A DNA stretch of 64,000 nucleotides from JACQQW01 sp964520655. GTDB taxonomy: Bacteria > Omnitrophota > Gorgyraeia > Zapsychrales > Fredricksoniimonadaceae. The stretch is taken from the NCBI GenBank assembly GCA_964520655.1, contig CAZFNI010000005.1, forward strand, positions 1-64,000, written 5' to 3'. The notes beneath the pieces are model-generated. The model was not told the DNA's origin. It saw nothing but the letters and a program-made list of their open reading frames with translations, and ran no database searches. Below are positions 1 through 8,230 of the stretch, piece by piece. The first letter of the stretch is position 1. Every line of letters starts with the position of its first letter. Made by a program: the position numbers and the translations under genes.

Positions 1-1
1 A

Positions 2-67
2 GATGATTTGATCGATGTGCTTGTTCCATTAAGGTATCCGAAATTGATCGGACAGTCAGGGTCTTAA
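2..67 (+). CDS. 3' end of an unidentified gene (partial)
   Basis: Only this forward frame is open at the window edge: 21 sense codons ending in TAA at 65-67, while the other two forward frames stop within the first 8 bases. The C-terminal residues read DDLIDVLVPLRYPKLIGQSG plus a final serine. I do not recognise the protein from this tail. It lies about 70 bp upstream of the tRNA gene and in the same direction as rsmE. A chance open frame of this length is possible, so confidence is moderate. Confidence 0.5.
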   Translation, partial: DDLIDVLVPLRYPKLIGQSGS

Positions 68-85
68 GGATCTCTTTCAAAATAC

Positions 86-114
86 TTGTCTTCTTATCGG
101 GTATTTGTTACTAT
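86..114 (+). promoter_or_regulatory. Probable sigma-70 promoter of the tRNA-Ala gene
   Basis: A -35-like TTGTCT (86-91) and a -10-like TACTAT (109-114) are separated by 17 bp, each matching 4 of 6 consensus positions. The predicted transcription start is near 121, about 17 nt before the mature tRNA 5' end. The same TACTAT hexamer appears before atpB. Confidence 0.45.
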
Positions 115-137
115 ATCGCACATTCAGATCTTGATGT

Positions 138-214
138 GGGTCGGTAGCTCAGTTTGGTAGAGCGCTTCGTTCGCAATGAAGAGGCCAGCGGTTCGATCCC
201 GCTCCGATCCACCA
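138..214 (+). tRNA. tRNA-Ala, anticodon CGC
   Basis: All four arms fold by hand. The acceptor stem is 138-144 with 204-210, the D stem 147-150 with 160-163, the anticodon stem 165-169 with 177-181 and the T stem 187-191 with 199-203. The anticodon at 172-174 is CGC, reading the alanine codon GCG. The acceptor stem contains G3-U70, the classical alanine identity element, which independently supports the assignment. The discriminator base is A211 and CCA (212-214) is genome-encoded. No intron or mismatch is visible. The alanyl-tRNA synthetase that would charge it is encoded 2.3 kb downstream. Confidence 0.95.
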
Positions 215-253
215 GTTTCCTTCGAATTCCGTGAATAAATTCACTAATAGTCT

Positions 254-985
254 ATGTATCGTTTTTATCTAGAAAATGCTGATTTTACAAAAGACCGAAT
301 TGTTGTTTCGGACAGGGACGAACTGCATCATATGAAGAATGTGCTGCGTTTAAAGCGTGGCGACCGTTTTAGAGTGTTTAATGGACAGCACAAGGAGGCA
401 GAGGTTGTTGTTGAAGCGGTCAACGACGCTTCTGTTGAGGGAAGAATACAAGTGATCAAGCAAACGGATGCGTTAAAGATCAAGATCATTTTGGCCTGTG
501 CGGTGCCTAAAAAAGCCAAGTTTGAATCGATCATTGAGAAGTGTACTGAATTGGGCGTCGATGAGATCATTCCGTTGCGCACGCAGCGTTCCGATGTGAT
601 CTTTAGTCATGAAAAGTTATCCCTGAAACAGCAGCGTTTTTCAAAAGTTGCCATCAATGCCGCTAAACAGTGCAAACGGGGGGATATTCCCAAGATAGCT
701 CCCATGAAGGGATTAAAAGAGGTTCTGGAACAACGAGATCGAGCTTCTATTGCCATTTTTCCTTGCCTTGTCAATGATCAACAGCACATTCAGAAAGCTT
801 TGGCTCCATTAAAAGCGGATCAGACTGTGTATGTGTTCATTGGACCGGAAGGAGACTTCACGCCCCAGGAGGTCAAAATGGCCCAGGACAACGGCTGCAT
901 ACCCGTTTCCTTGGGAAAAACAGTGTTAAAAGTGGATACGGCAGCCATTGCGGCTGTGGCTTTTATCCGTTTGTTAAGCGATTGA
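254..985 (+). CDS. rsmE: 16S rRNA (uracil-1498-N3)-methyltransferase RsmE
   Basis: RsmE uses S-adenosylmethionine to methylate N3 of U1498 in the decoding region of 16S rRNA. The 243-residue length is typical. An N-terminal PUA-like region (residues 1-70, with ELHHMKNVLRLKRGD) precedes a SPOUT trefoil-knot domain carrying FIGPEGDF near residues 195-202 and LGKTVLKVDTA near 220-230. The second motif is a variant of the usual LG-ILR-ETA form. The start is the only ATG giving the full PUA region; no clear Shine-Dalgarno sequence is seen. The stop codon overlaps the -35 box of the recA promoter, so rsmE ends exactly where the recA transcription unit begins. Confidence 0.93.
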   Translation: MYRFYLENADFTKDRIVVSDRDELHHMKNVLRLKRGDRFRVFNGQHKEAEVVVEAVNDASVEGRIQVIKQTDALKIKIILACAVPKKAKFESIIEKCTELGVDEIIPLRTQRSDVIFSHEKLSLKQQRFSKVAINAAKQCKRGDIPKIAPMKGLKEVLEQRDRASIAIFPCLVNDQQHIQKALAPLKADQTVYVFIGPEGDFTPQEVKMAQDNGCIPVSLGKTVLKVDTAAIAAVAFIRLLSD

Positions 986-1010
986 CAATAGATTCCCCGG
1001 CAGGTATAAT
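982..1010 (+). promoter_or_regulatory. Consensus sigma-70 promoter of recA
   Basis: TTGACA at 982-987 and TATAAT at 1005-1010 are separated by 17 bp, a perfect match to the housekeeping consensus in both boxes and spacing. Transcription should begin near 1017, giving a leader of about 27 nt that contains the ribosome-binding site AGGAGG about 5 nt before the recA ATG. The -35 box overlaps the stop codon of rsmE. I found no LexA-like palindrome overlapping it. Confidence 0.85.
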
Positions 1011-1043
1011 CAACAACTTATTTAATAAATATTAGGAGGCATT

Positions 1044-2078
1044 ATGGCTCAAGAAAAAGCCGTTATTGAAAAACCGAATCCAGATAAGGAAAACCGCTTA
1101 AAAGCGCTGGATCTTGCTCTTGCCCAGATTGAAAAGCAATTTGGTAAAGGTTCTATCATGCGTTTGGACAGTAAGGTCGTGGTGGATATTCCGGTGATCC
1201 CCACGGGTTCGATCAGTTTGGATGCCGCCTTAGGTGTTTGGGGGGTGCCCAGAGGCCGTGTGATCGAGATCTATGGCCCAGAATCTTCCGGTAAAACGAC
1301 CTTAACATTGTCGATCATCAAGCAGTTACAGTTAAGCGGAGGTGTTGCGGCTTTTATTGACGCTGAACATGCCTTTGATTCAAGATATGCGCAAACTCTG
1401 GGTGTCAAACTTGACGATCTTCTCGTCTCACAGCCAGATACAGGGGAACAGGCGCTTGAGATCGCGGAAACGCTGGTGCGTTCCAACGCGGTTGATCTGA
1501 TCGTCATTGACTCTGTTGCTGCCTTGACGCCAAGAGCTGAGATCGAAGGCGAAATGGGTGATTCTCATATGGGTCTTCAGGCGCGTTTAATGAGCCAGGC
1601 TCTGCGTAAATTGACAGCGGCGATCAATAAATCCAAAGCCTGTGTGATCTTTATTAACCAGGTACGCATGAAGATCGGGGTAATGTTCGGTAATCCAGAG
1701 ACCACGACTGGCGGTCGGGCCCTAAAGTTTTATGCGTCGGTGCGCATTGATCTGCGGAAGATCGAATCGGTTAAATCCGGCGAAGATATTATTGCCAACA
1801 GGGTTAAGGCGAAAGTGGTGAAGAATAAAGTAGCGCCACCGTTCAAAGAAGCCGAATTTGAGATCTATTTTGATGAAGGAATTTCCAAAACCGCTGATCT
1901 TTTGGATCTTGGTGTCGCCCAGGAGATCATTCAAAAGAGCGGATCATGGTTGTCTTTTGAGAATGAAAAGATCGGTCAGGGTCGCGAAGCGGCGCGGAAA
2001 TTCTTGAAGGAGAATCCCAAGGTTATGGCAAAGATCGAGAAAGCCGTGATCGAAAAGATCAAAGCGAAAAAGGTCTGA
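1044..2078 (+). CDS. recA: Recombinase RecA
   Basis: RecA forms filaments on single-stranded DNA and drives ATP-dependent strand exchange; in many bacteria it also stimulates LexA self-cleavage. The 344 residues contain Walker A GPESSGKT (78-85), the catalytic glutamate in FIDAEHAF (E108), loop 1 around EGEMGDSHMGLQARLMSQAL and loop 2 around NPETTTGGRALKF. The C-terminus is lysine-rich rather than strongly acidic. A strong AGGAGG ribosome-binding site and a consensus promoter precede it. recX follows after 5 bp, the common recA-recX pairing. Confidence 0.97.
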   Translation: MAQEKAVIEKPNPDKENRLKALDLALAQIEKQFGKGSIMRLDSKVVVDIPVIPTGSISLDAALGVWGVPRGRVIEIYGPESSGKTTLTLSIIKQLQLSGGVAAFIDAEHAFDSRYAQTLGVKLDDLLVSQPDTGEQALEIAETLVRSNAVDLIVIDSVAALTPRAEIEGEMGDSHMGLQARLMSQALRKLTAAINKSKACVIFINQVRMKIGVMFGNPETTTGGRALKFYASVRIDLRKIESVKSGEDIIANRVKAKVVKNKVAPPFKEAEFEIYFDEGISKTADLLDLGVAQEIIQKSGSWLSFENEKIGQGREAARKFLKENPKVMAKIEKAVIEKIKAKKV

Positions 2079-2083
2079 GCATC

Positions 2084-2554
2084 ATGGCTTCTGACATTCT
2101 GTCAGCGGCATTAAGGTATTTAAAGATCAGACCACGCAGTGTGTTTGAATTAGCGGAGAAGTTAAAGGGCAAAGGTTTTATTCAGAAGGACATTGATGAG
2201 ACGATTACTCGTCTTATCAATATGAAGCTACTTAACGACCGGGCTTTCGCCGACGAGTGGATCCGTTACCGATTGGCCCGGCCGTTTGGTTTTTTAAGGA
2301 TCATCCGTGAACTTAAAGAAAAAGGCGTCAGCCAGGAGCTTATCGAGTCTGCTGTATCCCAGGCTAAAGGGCGGTATAGCGAAACTGATGCCGTTGTTGA
2401 GCTGGCAGAGCGCAGGGCATCACGCATGGCGGGATTAAACGCGGATAAACGCAATAAACGCATCTTTGATTTTTTGATCAGGCGCGGTTTTAAAGCCGAT
2501 GAAGCGATAAAAGCAATAAAAAAGTTAGGGACAAACGATGTTAAGTACAAATGA
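2084..2554 (+). CDS. recX: Regulatory protein RecX
   Basis: RecX binds RecA filaments and limits their extension and ATPase activity. The 156-residue protein shows three-helix RecX repeats: AALRYLKIRPRSVFELAEKL (about residues 5-25), LLNDRAFADEWIRYRL (about 48-65) and a C-terminal repeat containing FDFLIRRGFKADEAIKAIK. It begins 5 bp after recA, so the two genes are presumably co-transcribed. The last 17 bp overlap the start of alaS in another frame, suggesting translational coupling. Confidence 0.9.
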   Translation: MASDILSAALRYLKIRPRSVFELAEKLKGKGFIQKDIDETITRLINMKLLNDRAFADEWIRYRLARPFGFLRIIRELKEKGVSQELIESAVSQAKGRYSETDAVVELAERRASRMAGLNADKRNKRIFDFLIRRGFKADEAIKAIKKLGTNDVKYK

Positions 2555-5084
2555 GATCCGTTCTAAATATTTGAATTTCTTTAAATCAAAAGGACACACG
2601 ATCGTCCGCAGCGATTCTCTTGTTCCCAAAGATGACCCGACAGTGTTGTTTACCACGGCGGGTATGCAGCAATTTAAGCCGCAATTCCTGGGACGTGACC
2701 TGACCTTCACGCGTGCCAGCACAGCCCAGAAATGTTTAAGGACGGATGATCTGGACTGTGTCGGGAAAACTGATTTTCATCACACGTTTTTTGAAATGCT
2801 GGGGAATTTTTCATTTGGCGATTACTTTAAAAAAGAGGCCATCACCTGGGCGTGGGAATTCTTGACAGTCGAACTGCGATTGCCGAAAGAACGATTGTGG
2901 GTCTCGGTTTATAAAGATGATGAGGAAGCGTATGGGATCTGGTTAAATGAGATCAAGATTCCTGCCAATAAGCTAGTTAAGCTGGGGGATAAAAGTAATT
3001 TTTGGCCTTCCAATGCCCGGCTTAATGGGCCCAATGGCCCATGCGGTCCCTGTTCCGAGATCTTTTATGATTATGGCGTTAATGCTCAATGTCCCAATGG
3101 TGATAAATGTGATCCAGACTGTTCCTGCGGACGTTTTTCAGAAGTCTGGAATTTGGTTTTCACGCAATTTAATCGCAAAGACGGCGGCATCCTCGAGCCG
3201 TTACCAGCCAAGAATATCGATACCGGGATGGGTTTGGAGAGATTGGCTGCGGTCGTCCAGGGTAAAAAAAGTAATTACCAAACGGATGTTTTTACACCGA
3301 TCCTTTTAGAGATCAAGCAGCGTATTCCTGGCATCATCGAGACGGATGCCCGCATCATTGCTGATCACATGCGAGCGATCATTTTTGGGATCACGGACGG
3401 TGTTGTCCCTTCAAATGAAGGGCGCGGTTATGTGATGAGAAAGCTCATCATCATCCTCGCGGATATTGCGGCGCGGATGAATATCACTAAACCGGTCATT
3501 TACACATTCGTTGATGTGGTGGTTGCGCAAATGAAGTTTGCCTATCCGGACATAGAGCCGCGTTCCAAAGAGATCAAAGCGATGATCGAGCGGTTAGAGG
3601 ATCAGTATCTGAAATTGAAGAATGAGAAAGTTCCTGAACTAAAAGCCAAGATCGAACGGCGGCAGAACGTAGAAGAGTTGTCTGAGGTTTGTTTTTTTTA
3701 TCGCGATACCCATGGCCTCTCGATCGGCTTGATCACGGAAGTCTTACATTCATCTGGGATCGTAGAAAATGTTATCCATGATGTTGTTATGGGGGTTGAA
3801 AAGAAATTAGACCAGCAGCGCGAGCGTTCCCGGGCTTCAAGCAAAATGACAGGTGATGTCTTTGCGGATGCTGATATAGATCTGAATGTTCCTAAAACAA
3901 TATTTTTAGGATATACAAACCTGGAAGCTCAGGGAAAAGTTCTCAAAGTGGTTCGTGAGGGGAATAAAGTAAAATTTATTCTAGATAAGACGCCGTTCTA
4001 CGCGATGTCGGGCGGTCAAGTCGGTGATGCCGGGATTGTCCGTAGTGATACTGTCACTGTTGAGGTAACGGACACCCAGAAGATCAATGACATTTTTGTC
4101 CATGAAGGGATCATCAAAGATGGGGACCTTCATGTTGCTGATGTGGTAACAGCTTCTGTTGATCGTGACAGAAGAGGCGCCATTATGCGTAATCACAGCG
4201 CGACGCATTTGCTGCAGTCAGCGTTGCGTGATACGTTGGGAGCCCATATCAAACAGCAGGGATCCATGGTCGCTGTGGACCGTTTGCGTTTTGATTTTTC
4301 TCACCCGATGGGCGTTAAGAAAGAGGAACTGGCGAAGATCGAGTCGATCGTCAATGGTTATGTCAATAGTGCGGATCCTGTGACCGTTGAAGTTCTGCCG
4401 TTGGAGGAAGCCAAGAAAAAAGGGGCTTTGGCTTTCTTTGCTGAGAAATATGGTGAGACCGTCAGGGTTGTCAGCATGGGGAATTATTCAAGAGAATTCT
4501 GCGGCGGTACTCATGTAAGCAACACAAAGGACATTGAGGCTGTAAAGATCGTGAGTGAAGGGTCAGTGGCCCAGGGAATTCGCCGTATCGAGGCGGTGAC
4601 CAGTAAATCGGCTGTTGCCGATGTGGTGGCCCAGCAACGAGCTCAAGAAGCATTGATCGAACAGGCTCAGAGATCTAAAGAAGCCTCATTGCAGCAGCAA
4701 AAGGCTCGGTTTGAACTGGCTAGAGCATCGGTTGATGCCATGGTTAAGAACGCGGATAACAGCAAAGGTGTCAATATTGTGACTTATGTCGGCGAAGATC
4801 TGGATATTTCCTTGCTTCGCAAATTATCAGATATATATAAACAAAAACAGCCGTCCGGGGTTTTTATCCTGGGGTATAAATCTGCGGTTGAGGCAGGACT
4901 GGTTGTGGCGGTAACGGATGATGTGGTGGCTAAGGGTGTCAAAGCAAATGAACTGATGATGAAGGTAGCTTCTGTGTTTGAAGCCAACGGAGGTGGTAAG
5001 CCTCAGTTGGCTCAAGCTGGCGGGAAGAACCCCAAAAAGCTTGACGAGGCGATATCACAATTAAAAGAATTGATCAAGATATGA
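2538..5084 (+). CDS. alaS: Alanyl-tRNA synthetase
   Basis: AlaRS attaches alanine to tRNA-Ala and removes misactivated serine and glycine. The 848-residue protein starts with the class II aminoacylation domain (FLKSKGH-like N-terminus, motif TDFHHTFFEMLGNFSFGDYF, GPNGPCGPCSEIFYD) and a cysteine-rich insert near residues 196-214. Editing-domain zinc ligands are HSATH (552-556) and CGGTH (655-659). A C-Ala domain with glycine-rich GGGKPQLAQAGG closes the protein. The tRNA-recognition region is diverged: the usual RRLIRRA stretch reads RKLIIILAD, and LYDTYGFP is replaced by FYRDTHGLS. It overlaps recX by 17 bp and hisD by 4 bp. Confidence 0.96.
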   Translation: MLSTNEIRSKYLNFFKSKGHTIVRSDSLVPKDDPTVLFTTAGMQQFKPQFLGRDLTFTRASTAQKCLRTDDLDCVGKTDFHHTFFEMLGNFSFGDYFKKEAITWAWEFLTVELRLPKERLWVSVYKDDEEAYGIWLNEIKIPANKLVKLGDKSNFWPSNARLNGPNGPCGPCSEIFYDYGVNAQCPNGDKCDPDCSCGRFSEVWNLVFTQFNRKDGGILEPLPAKNIDTGMGLERLAAVVQGKKSNYQTDVFTPILLEIKQRIPGIIETDARIIADHMRAIIFGITDGVVPSNEGRGYVMRKLIIILADIAARMNITKPVIYTFVDVVVAQMKFAYPDIEPRSKEIKAMIERLEDQYLKLKNEKVPELKAKIERRQNVEELSEVCFFYRDTHGLSIGLITEVLHSSGIVENVIHDVVMGVEKKLDQQRERSRASSKMTGDVFADADIDLNVPKTIFLGYTNLEAQGKVLKVVREGNKVKFILDKTPFYAMSGGQVGDAGIVRSDTVTVEVTDTQKINDIFVHEGIIKDGDLHVADVVTASVDRDRRGAIMRNHSATHLLQSALRDTLGAHIKQQGSMVAVDRLRFDFSHPMGVKKEELAKIESIVNGYVNSADPVTVEVLPLEEAKKKGALAFFAEKYGETVRVVSMGNYSREFCGGTHVSNTKDIEAVKIVSEGSVAQGIRRIEAVTSKSAVADVVAQQRAQEALIEQAQRSKEASLQQQKARFELARASVDAMVKNADNSKGVNIVTYVGEDLDISLLRKLSDIYKQKQPSGVFILGYKSAVEAGLVVAVTDDVVAKGVKANELMMKVASVFEANGGGKPQLAQAGGKNPKKLDEAISQLKELIKI

Positions 5085-6307
5085 AACTTATCAAACAATC
5101 CGGACAAAATATTGAAAAATTGTATGCGCGTCATTTGACTCTTCGCCGTAAGGCTGTCGAAGAAAAGGTGCGGGCCATTATTGATGATGTGCGTCTACAG
5201 GGTGATGAAGCGGTGATCAAGTTCACCAAACGCTTTGACGGGGTGAAGCTCACCCCCAGGCAGTTAAAGGTCGCAGAAAGCGAGATCTCCAGCGCGTTTG
5301 GGAACATAACGCCGGAATTCGTCGGGCATTTAAAGACGATCATCAATAATGTTTCCAACTACTACAAGAAACAGATCCATAAGCCCTGCAAGATCAAAGA
5401 CAGCGACGGGGTGATGTTAAAGGAAGAGATCAAGCCTCTGGATTCCGTTGGGATTTATATACCTTCGGGGACAGCGCCGTTGGTTTCATCGGTATATATG
5501 ACAGCTGTCCCAGCGATCATTGCCGGTGTGAAACGCGTGGTTATTGTCACCCCGCCAAATAAGTCGGGGCAGGTTAATCCGTATATTTTAGCGGTAGCCA
5601 ATTTGTTGAAAGTAAGCGAGATCTATAAAGCCGGCGGCGCACAGGCGATCGCGGCTTTGGCACTGGGGACAAAGACCATCCCTAAAGTGGATAAGATCGT
5701 TGGCCCTGGGAATATCTATGTGACGGAAGCAAAGCGGCAGCTTTTTGGCTATGTGGATATCGATATGCTGGCAGGTCCAACGGAGCTTGTGGTCATTGCC
5801 AATCGCTACAGTAATCCTGAGTTTGTAATAGCCGACTTGGAAGCTCAAATGGAACACATTGGTGGCGTTTCGATCTTATTGTCGACCTCAAAACAATTGA
5901 TCAAACAGGTGAAAGACAGGGTTCCCAATGGTTACTGCATCTTATGCAAGAATATAGACGAAGCTGTTGATATCGCTAACCGTTTGGCTCCGGAACATTT
6001 GCAGATCATGACAAATAATGCACACACGGTCGCCAAGAATGTTCGTCATGCCGGAGCGATATTCTTAGGGCCCTACAGCCCGACCGCATTGGGCGATTAT
6101 GCTGCCGGCCCAAGCCATGTACTTCCCACGATGGGGACAGCAAGGTTTTTTTCCGGGCTTTGTTTATCGTCATTCCAAAAATCCAATCACGTCATTGCTT
6201 ATTCCAAAAAAGCTCTGGAGCGTATGAGAGAGCCTTTGGAAAAAGTAGCGCATTTAGAAGGGCTGGTCAAACACGCGGACTCCGTTAATGTGAGGTTTAA
6301 GTCATGA
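5081..6307 (+). CDS. hisD: Histidinol dehydrogenase
   Basis: HisD catalyses the last two steps of histidine synthesis, oxidising L-histidinol through histidinal to histidine with two NAD+ and a catalytic zinc. The 408-residue length is slightly short for the usual 420-435. Recognisable parts are the KIVGPGNIYVTEAKR segment, the zinc-ligand stretch AQMEH (Q and H kept, although the following DP of most homologues is IG), the catalytic pair in LAPEHLQIM, GDYAAGPSHVLPT, and the C-terminal zinc histidine in VKHADSVNVR. It starts with an ATGA overlap on alaS and ends with the same overlap on hisB, opening the histidine gene run. Confidence 0.96.
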   Translation: MKLIKQSGQNIEKLYARHLTLRRKAVEEKVRAIIDDVRLQGDEAVIKFTKRFDGVKLTPRQLKVAESEISSAFGNITPEFVGHLKTIINNVSNYYKKQIHKPCKIKDSDGVMLKEEIKPLDSVGIYIPSGTAPLVSSVYMTAVPAIIAGVKRVVIVTPPNKSGQVNPYILAVANLLKVSEIYKAGGAQAIAALALGTKTIPKVDKIVGPGNIYVTEAKRQLFGYVDIDMLAGPTELVVIANRYSNPEFVIADLEAQMEHIGGVSILLSTSKQLIKQVKDRVPNGYCILCKNIDEAVDIANRLAPEHLQIMTNNAHTVAKNVRHAGAIFLGPYSPTALGDYAAGPSHVLPTMGTARFFSGLCLSSFQKSNHVIAYSKKALERMREPLEKVAHLEGLVKHADSVNVRFKS

Positions 6308-6915
6308 TACAACGCATTGCTCAGATCGAGCGCAAATCAAAAGAAACACAGATCAATGTTGCGATCAATGTTGATGGTACAGGGGAATCGAAGATCAAAA
6401 CACCCATTGGCTTTTTAAACCACATGCTGGAATTGTTTGCATTTCACGGCCATTTTGATCTGAATATAGACGTTACGGGGGATACACATATTGATATTCA
6501 CCATACAAATGAAGATATTGGTATTGTTATGGGAAAGGCTTTTAAAAAAGCGCTGGGTGAAGACAAGGCCGGGATCAAACGTTTTGGATCAGCGTTTGCG
6601 CCGATGGAGGGCACTGTTGGTCAATGCGTCATCGATATTTCAGGCCGTGGATTTTTTAAATTCAATGCGTTATCTGTGATGCCTGCGCAAAAAGGGACAG
6701 AGGGGTATGAGTTCTCTCATTTTGAGCATTTGATGGAAAGTTTTGCCCACAACCTTGGTGCGACATTAACATTTTCTTTACAAAACCCCAGCGATGACCT
6801 GCATACGAATCTAGAGACGATGTTTAAGTCTTTGGGATTGGCGCTGGATCAAGCAACGGCCATTGATCCTCGTCGTGCGGGCAAGGTGCCCTCTACAAAA
6901 GGGATTATTGATTGA
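6304..6915 (+). CDS. hisB: Imidazoleglycerol-phosphate dehydratase
   Basis: HisB removes water from imidazole-glycerol phosphate to give imidazole-acetol phosphate using a di-manganese centre. This is the monofunctional dehydratase (203 residues), without a histidinol-phosphatase domain. The first metal motif HHTNE (66-70) is intact. The second, normally HHxxE followed by a small residue, reads HTNLE (167-171): the second histidine is threonine (T168, codon 6805-6807) and the preceding Asp/Asn is leucine. The C-terminus PSTKGIID is typical. The gene is translationally coupled to hisD and hisH, so it is probably expressed; whether it is fully active is an open question. Confidence 0.93.
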   Translation: MIQRIAQIERKSKETQINVAINVDGTGESKIKTPIGFLNHMLELFAFHGHFDLNIDVTGDTHIDIHHTNEDIGIVMGKAFKKALGEDKAGIKRFGSAFAPMEGTVGQCVIDISGRGFFKFNALSVMPAQKGTEGYEFSHFEHLMESFAHNLGATLTFSLQNPSDDLHTNLETMFKSLGLALDQATAIDPRRAGKVPSTKGIID

Positions 6916-7514
6916 TGATCGCGGTCATTGATTACGGCATGGGAAATTTGCAAAGCGTGCAGAAGGCTTTTGAGAAAGTCGGAGCATCCGTACAGATCAC
7001 CAAAGATCCCAGGATCATTTCATCATCGTCACATGTAGTACTGCCCGGAGTTGGTGCTATGGCACCGGCTATGCAGCGGCTGCAGGAGTTGGGATTGACC
7101 GACGTGATCAGATCGGTGGTTAAGGAAGGAAAGCCGTTCTTGGGTATTTGTTTGGGGCTGCAGTTGCTGTTTGATAACAGCAGTGAGGGTGGCAACACTA
7201 AAGGGTTACAGATACTTCCTGGAACGGTTGAACGTTTTACCATTGGCAAAGTTCCTCATATGGGATGGAACCAGCTGCGTTTTCAGCCCTCTGCTCAAAC
7301 GATGTTTGATGGGCTCAATAATGGCGCTAATGTGTATTTTTGCCATTCCTTTTATGTGAAACCGGTGGATGCGGGCATTGCAGCAGCCAAAACAGAATAT
7401 GGGATCGACTATATTTCAGCGATCGCTAGCGGCAAGATCTGGGGGGTACAGTTCCACCCGGAAAAAAGCCAAACCGTTGGTTTAACGATCTTAAGGAATT
7501 TTACACGAATATGA
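6912..7514 (+). CDS. hisH: Imidazole glycerol phosphate synthase, glutaminase subunit HisH
   Basis: HisH hydrolyses glutamine and channels ammonia to HisF, which makes imidazole-glycerol phosphate and AICAR. The 200-residue class I amidotransferase begins VIDYGMGNLQSV. The catalytic triad is visible: nucleophile C80 in FLGICLGLQLLF and H182/E184 in VQFHPEKSQ. ATG at 6912 overlaps the hisB stop; a second ATG follows immediately, so the start could be one codon later. hisF, its obligate partner, is two genes downstream with hisA between. Confidence 0.96.
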   Translation: MMIAVIDYGMGNLQSVQKAFEKVGASVQITKDPRIISSSSHVVLPGVGAMAPAMQRLQELGLTDVIRSVVKEGKPFLGICLGLQLLFDNSSEGGNTKGLQILPGTVERFTIGKVPHMGWNQLRFQPSAQTMFDGLNNGANVYFCHSFYVKPVDAGIAAAKTEYGIDYISAIASGKIWGVQFHPEKSQTVGLTILRNFTRI

Positions 7515-8230
7515 TCTTGATACCGGCGATAGACCTTAAAGGCGGGAAAGTTGTCCGCCTTTTCCAAGGAAAGTTCTCGGACGTGACAGAATATGGGGAT
7601 GACCCTTTGGCCATGGCTGAGCATTGGCAGCGTCTGGGGGCCCAATGGCTGCATGTGGTCGATCTGGATGGGGCAAAAGATTCTGCTATGGGCAATAAAG
7701 AGATCATCACCAAGATCGCTCAAACATTAAAGATCCCGGTGGAGGTTGGGGGCGGGATCCGTTCAGAAGAGACCATTCGGGACCTTCTGGAAAATGCCCA
7801 TGTGGCAAGGGTCATTTTAGGTACCAAGGCCATAGAGAACAGGGATTTTTTACGAACAATGATCTCTAACTACGGGGATAAGATCTGTGTTAGTTTAGAT
7901 TGCATGGACGGCTATGTTGCGTCAAGAGGCTGGTTGACCACCAGCGATGTTAAGGCTGTTGATCTGGCTCGGGAGCTGGAATCAATGGGATTGTCCTGGC
8001 TGGTCTATACCGACATCGCTAAAGACGGGACGTTGATGGGGCCCAATTTCGAGCAATTAGAAAGTCTGCTTAAAGCGGTCAATAAGATCAATGTGATCGC
8101 ATCTGGAGGTGTTTCTAATTTGGATGACGTCAAGCGTTTGGCTTCGATGAAGGGCATTGCGGCGGCCATCACCGGAAAAGCGATCTATGAAGGTAGACTG
8201 GATTTTACGGCGGCCTTAAAAGTATGCTAA
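7511..8230 (+). CDS. hisA: ProFAR isomerase HisA
   Basis: HisA is a TIM-barrel isomerase converting ProFAR to PRFAR, the substrate of HisF/HisH. The 239 residues show the first barrel strand with catalytic aspartate (IPAIDLKGGKVVRL), phosphate-binding VEVGGGIRSEET, the second catalytic aspartate in YTDIAKDGTLMGPN, and the C-terminal phosphate site ASGGVSNLDD. It overlaps hisH by an ATGA junction and hisF by 7 bp, giving the common HisH-HisA-HisF order. Confidence 0.96.
   Translation: MILIPAIDLKGGKVVRLFQGKFSDVTEYGDDPLAMAEHWQRLGAQWLHVVDLDGAKDSAMGNKEIITKIAQTLKIPVEVGGGIRSEETIRDLLENAHVARVILGTKAIENRDFLRTMISNYGDKICVSLDCMDGYVASRGWLTTSDVKAVDLARELESMGLSWLVYTDIAKDGTLMGPNFEQLESLLKAVNKINVIASGGVSNLDDVKRLASMKGIAAAITGKAIYEGRLDFTAALKVC

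Noticed and set aside
960..1043. LexA box controlling recA
   Set aside because: No palindrome of either the CTG-N10-CAG or GAAC-N4-GTTC type was found.
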